Assembly (NCBI GenBank): GCA_900208305.1
Contig: OAPG01000020.1
Span: forward strand, 487,284 to 551,283
Origin: Melanopsichium pennsylvanicum
Taxonomy: Eukaryota > Basidiomycota > Ustilaginomycetes > Ustilaginales
DNA: 64,000 bases
Direction of reading: 5' to 3'
This document shows positions 60,933 through 64,000 of the stretch, piece after piece (position 1 is the first letter of the stretch; every line of letters starts with the position of its first letter). The notes below the pieces were generated by a model. That model saw only the letters and a program-made list of their open reading frames with translations, was not told the origin of the DNA and did no database searches. The translations under genes were made by a program, and so were the position numbers.

Positions 60933-61038
60933 CAACCAACAGGAAGAAGGCGCTGGCGGAGGCGGTGCCAACAAGAGCACTGGTATTGATACCAGCGGTA
61001 GCAAGGCCAACGTCTGCATCCTCGCCTCGTGCAAGTAA
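59827..61038 (+). CDS. Secreted repetitive Ser- and Asn/Gln-rich protein, candidate effector or wall protein
   Basis: 403 aa from ATG 59827 (MFQPICRLLALFPFAILL); an ATG five codons upstream gives a less typical signal peptide. Signal peptide about 1-27. Three possible Kex2 cuts follow (RRRR/AL near 44, LKR/SV near 73, QKR/AA near 84). CFCIN marks the end of the first domain. Then comes a Ser/Gly-rich stretch (about 115-215) and an Asn/Gln/Thr-rich stretch with two 48-bp repeats (60628-60675, 60676-60723) reading QTNIAGDQNNTQNNVD. It closes with a conserved-looking SKANVCILASCK. The layout resembles fungal repetitive secreted proteins that are cut by Kex2; I do not recognise the family. Function is unknown. 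It is intronless. Confidence 0.85.
60628..60723 (+). repeat. 48-bp tandem repeat inside the secreted protein gene
   Basis: Two diverged 48-bp units starting CAGAC(T/C)AA encode QTN(I/V)(A/S)GDQ(N/T)NT(Q/E)NNV plus D/H. A shorter NYQDNSHNYQDNS repeat follows near 60776-60815. Confidence 0.8.
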
Positions 61039-61825
<787 letters not shown>

Positions 61826-63067
61826 TTAGAGCTTGGGCACCTTGCTAAGCGTCGGAGCATCCGAATGCGTCTTTTGCTTGACTGGTTCAACCTTGGCCTC
61901 ATCCTTGATTTCGGAAGCGTTCATTTGGACCCAATCGTCACTCTCATCACCACTTCCTTGCCTAGGTACATTAGAAGTCTTTTGATGTTTTTCTCCATGC
62001 AACTCCGTATCCTCGTCGTCCAGCTCAGCTTTCTCCCGCACTGCCGCCTTGTATTGGACCAGTGAAACCACATGTGCCAACAAAAACTCTCCGACGCCCT
62101 CAAAGTACTTTGGCTTGATACATGTATCGTTGTGCGTCCCATCTGCAAACTCCTTCTTGACCTTGACCTTGCTTGTGCATCTGTCGTACAGCGCATCCAT
62201 GTGTGCTGGCGGTACCAGTTCATCCTGTCTACCTGACAAGAACAACGTCGGAACAGTTGGTGATATCTTGACGATCGTGGTGCCCGAGCTCCAATATTCC
62301 CTGCACAAAAAGGCGAAAGGACGGACAGGGGGTAGAACGTGAGGAATCAGCTCTGGAATGCTGAGGAAAGTGTTCTCCAAAATGAGCGCGTGGACCGAGT
62401 TGGGATTGCGTGCGGCAAGATCGATGGCGACTGCTCCACCGATGCTTTGTCCGTAAGCTACCAGAACCGTGCAAGACAGTGAAGGATGAGAACGGATGAA
62501 ATCGAGCGTGGTTTGGGTATCGATCTTGATCCCCCTCTCATTAGGTGATCCTGTTGAAAACCCATACCCTCTATAGCTGAGCATGACCACATTGCATCCG
62601 AAACGCTTGAAGAACACGGCTGCCAATGGTAAGCGATGACCCATGTTGCCTGCGTTGGCGTGCAAGAACAGCACCGTCGGTCTCTTGCTCGCGAGCTCCG
62701 CGTCAAACGTGTCGATGGATGTGATGCCCGTCTGCGTCGGTGTCGATTTCCGCTCGACCTGCGTGGACTTTTCGTCTTTTACAGCTTGAATCTTGGCAGT
62801 CGGCCCTCGCGGAGCAAGTCGTGTGCCCTGGACCATGATAAAGACGCGCAGCTTTTGTGCGTCGGGCGTGATGAGTTCCTCTTCGATGTATGGTAAGTCA
62901 TATTCGTCCGGAGTATTGACTTCGGCTTTGGATCCGGCTGGGAACGAAGACGGGTAAATGAGGGACGTTTGATAGCGATAAAGAAGACCAGCGGTGGAGA
63001 TGAGGGACACGGCTAAGACTCCCCCGACAATGCGTACGACGGAGCCAAAAGAGGGGATGTAGCCCAT
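61826..63067 (-). CDS. Bem46-like alpha/beta hydrolase (ABHD13 type)
   Basis: 413 aa, intronless, from ATG 63067. A membrane anchor lies at about 9-30 (VVRIVGGVLAVSLISTAGLL). The alpha/beta-hydrolase core has LFLHANAGNMGHR (HxxAG oxyanion region), LSYRGYGFSTGSPNE, nucleophile GQSIGG (Ser208), acid QDELVP (Asp282) and His312 in GTHND. This layout fits the Bem46/ABHD13 family, membrane-bound serine hydrolases; in Neurospora bem46 affects hyphal growth. The substrate is unknown. A Thr/Lys-rich insert (about 85-125) and an acidic/Lys tail are extra. It is the last gene before the telomere. Confidence 0.92.
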   Translation of the reverse strand: MGYIPSFGSVVRIVGGVLAVSLISTAGLLYRYQTSLIYPSSFPAGSKAEVNTPDEYDLPYIEEELITPDAQKLRVFIMVQGTRLAPRGPTAKIQAVKDEKSTQVERKSTPTQTGITSIDTFDAELASKRPTVLFLHANAGNMGHRLPLAAVFFKRFGCNVVMLSYRGYGFSTGSPNERGIKIDTQTTLDFIRSHPSLSCTVLVAYGQSIGGAVAIDLAARNPNSVHALILENTFLSIPELIPHVLPPVRPFAFLCREYWSSGTTIVKISPTVPTLFLSGRQDELVPPAHMDALYDRCTSKVKVKKEFADGTHNDTCIKPKYFEGVGEFLLAHVVSLVQYKAAVREKAELDDEDTELHGEKHQKTSNVPRQGSGDESDDWVQMNASEIKDEAKVEPVKQKTHSDAPTLSKVPKL

Positions 63068-63863
63068 AGTGGTTGAGACCTTGCGCTTATGATACGATGC
63101 CGCGATGTTGCGATATTGCTCAAGTCAGTGAAAGTAACGGAATGAGCCCAAGTCGTATTCGAACAAGCCTACAGCCATACACTATACTGTATCGCGGAAC
63201 GCTGTGATTCCAAGCTTCGTCAAAAGCGTGGCTGAGAATGATAATGAGAGGAAGTGTGTACGTGAAAGTGGTTGTTGACCAAGAAGCGAGTCGCCAGCTC
63301 ACAGCCCGTGTATGGTCAAAGCCCATCCAACCCTTTTTTGGCTTGTTCAAGGCAGTTTTGCCCATCATGTTGTTGGAACTCACTGTCAGATTCCTCCTCA
63401 AGCACCATTTAAATCACACACCCACACAATCAATTATGCACCCTCAATATTGAGCTTGCAAAAACAAGCATTGAAGATCATGAGTGTATTAGGCAGTTTG
63501 TAATCTGCCATCGTCTGGATTGTTTTGGGCTTGCTTATGCAGTAATTCAAACACCATGCATATCTCATGCATTTTGTGTGTCCCCTAGATCCCCATAAGG
63601 GTGAATAGCTCCATACAATGTCAATCCATATGGGTTGGCAACAAGTTGTCTTGGTGAGAGAGTCCAAGAAAGTTGGTTCCAAGGAAATGAGTGTCAGGGG
63701 CCAATGTGCCTAACTATGGATTTGCTTTAATATCCAATAAAACCTGAGGTTTTATTGTGTTTCAAAATGAAACCTGCTGGAAGTGCGTGTTCTATCTGGT
63801 TTTGTTCCAAGATCCGCTGGAACCATTCCAAGTCAACTAGCCTCTGTGAACACTCCATTCAGC
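63068..63863. other. Short subtelomeric region
   Basis: 796 bp between the last gene and the telomere. From about 63420 it is CpG-poor (about four CpG in 440 bp) and resembles the internal relic islands. No gene or known subtelomeric helicase fragment is seen. Confidence 0.55.
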
Positions 63864-64000
63864 GGTTAGGGTTAGGGTTAGGGTTAGGGTTAGGGTTAGG
63901 GTTAGGGTTAGGGTTAGGGTTAGGTTAGGGTTAGGGTTAGGGTTAGGGTTAGGGTTAGGGTTAGGGTTAGGGTTAGGGTTAGGGTTAGGGTTAGGGTTAG
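63864..64000 (+). repeat. Telomere repeats (TTAGGG)n
   Basis: About 137 bp of TTAGGG units run to the window end, with the G-rich strand pointing outward as at a true right-hand chromosome end. One unit near 63920-63924 is TTAGG, missing one G. The repeat starts directly after CATTCAGCG. Confidence 0.98.

Overview
This 64 kb window is the right-hand end of a chromosome from a smut-type basidiomycete (Ustilaginomycotina, probably Ustilaginaceae). It ends in an uninterrupted (TTAGGG)n tract whose G-rich strand runs off the right edge. Genes are compact and mostly intronless, with a few GT-AG introns that carry CTGAC-like branch sites. The gene set (COMPASS WDR5, bimC kinesin, fungal N-acetylglutamate synthase, LYC1-like acetyltransferase, secreted pectin lyase, repetitive secreted protein) fits a plant-associated fungus. 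The species cannot be fixed from the sequence alone.

Left end (1-5866): an apparently intact Ty3/gypsy LTR retrotransposon on the minus strand, cut by the window edge. It has an 801-bp 5' LTR bounded by TGTCACG/CGTGACA, a gag ORF with a CCHC zinc knuckle, and a pol ORF (protease, RT, RNase H, integrase) that stays open to base 1. Gag and pol are in different frames. They are joined by what looks like a complete -1 frameshift cassette, and the element carries a family of hairpin-forming ~90-bp repeats, two of them in frame inside pol.

From 5867 to 12277 the DNA is mostly non-coding and includes strongly CpG-depleted islands that look like old mutated repeats. A GPI-anchored fasciclin-domain protein gene sits between them. 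From 12278 to 30301 lies a dense housekeeping block: NUS1 (dolichol synthesis), a mitochondrial rhomboid protease, RNA polymerase II subunit RPB4 divergent from a WDR5/Swd3 homologue, a DUF1295 membrane protein, kinesin-5, SAICAR synthetase, and a very large Bre4/ArAE-type membrane transporter. A second CpG-poor island (30690-31490) follows.

From 31792 to 63067: an ASPL/TUG-type UBX protein, a LYC1-like acetyltransferase, a large Ser-rich protein with a KEN box, a secreted pectin lyase with a charged tandem-repeat tail, an N-terminal-nucleophile asparaginase, N-acetylglutamate synthase with an upstream targeting exon, MRE11, phosphomannomutase, cytochrome c heme lyase, CNOT9/Caf40, the ATP23 protease with a 9-nt last exon, a secreted Asn/Gln-rich repeat protein, and a Bem46-type hydrolase. 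The last gene starts only about 0.8 kb from the telomere repeats, so there is almost no subtelomeric buffer. Many neighbours are divergent pairs sharing 400-500 bp promoters. No tRNA, rRNA or CRISPR was found. Several apparent long reading frames start at GTG or TTG or are antisense shadows and were left out.
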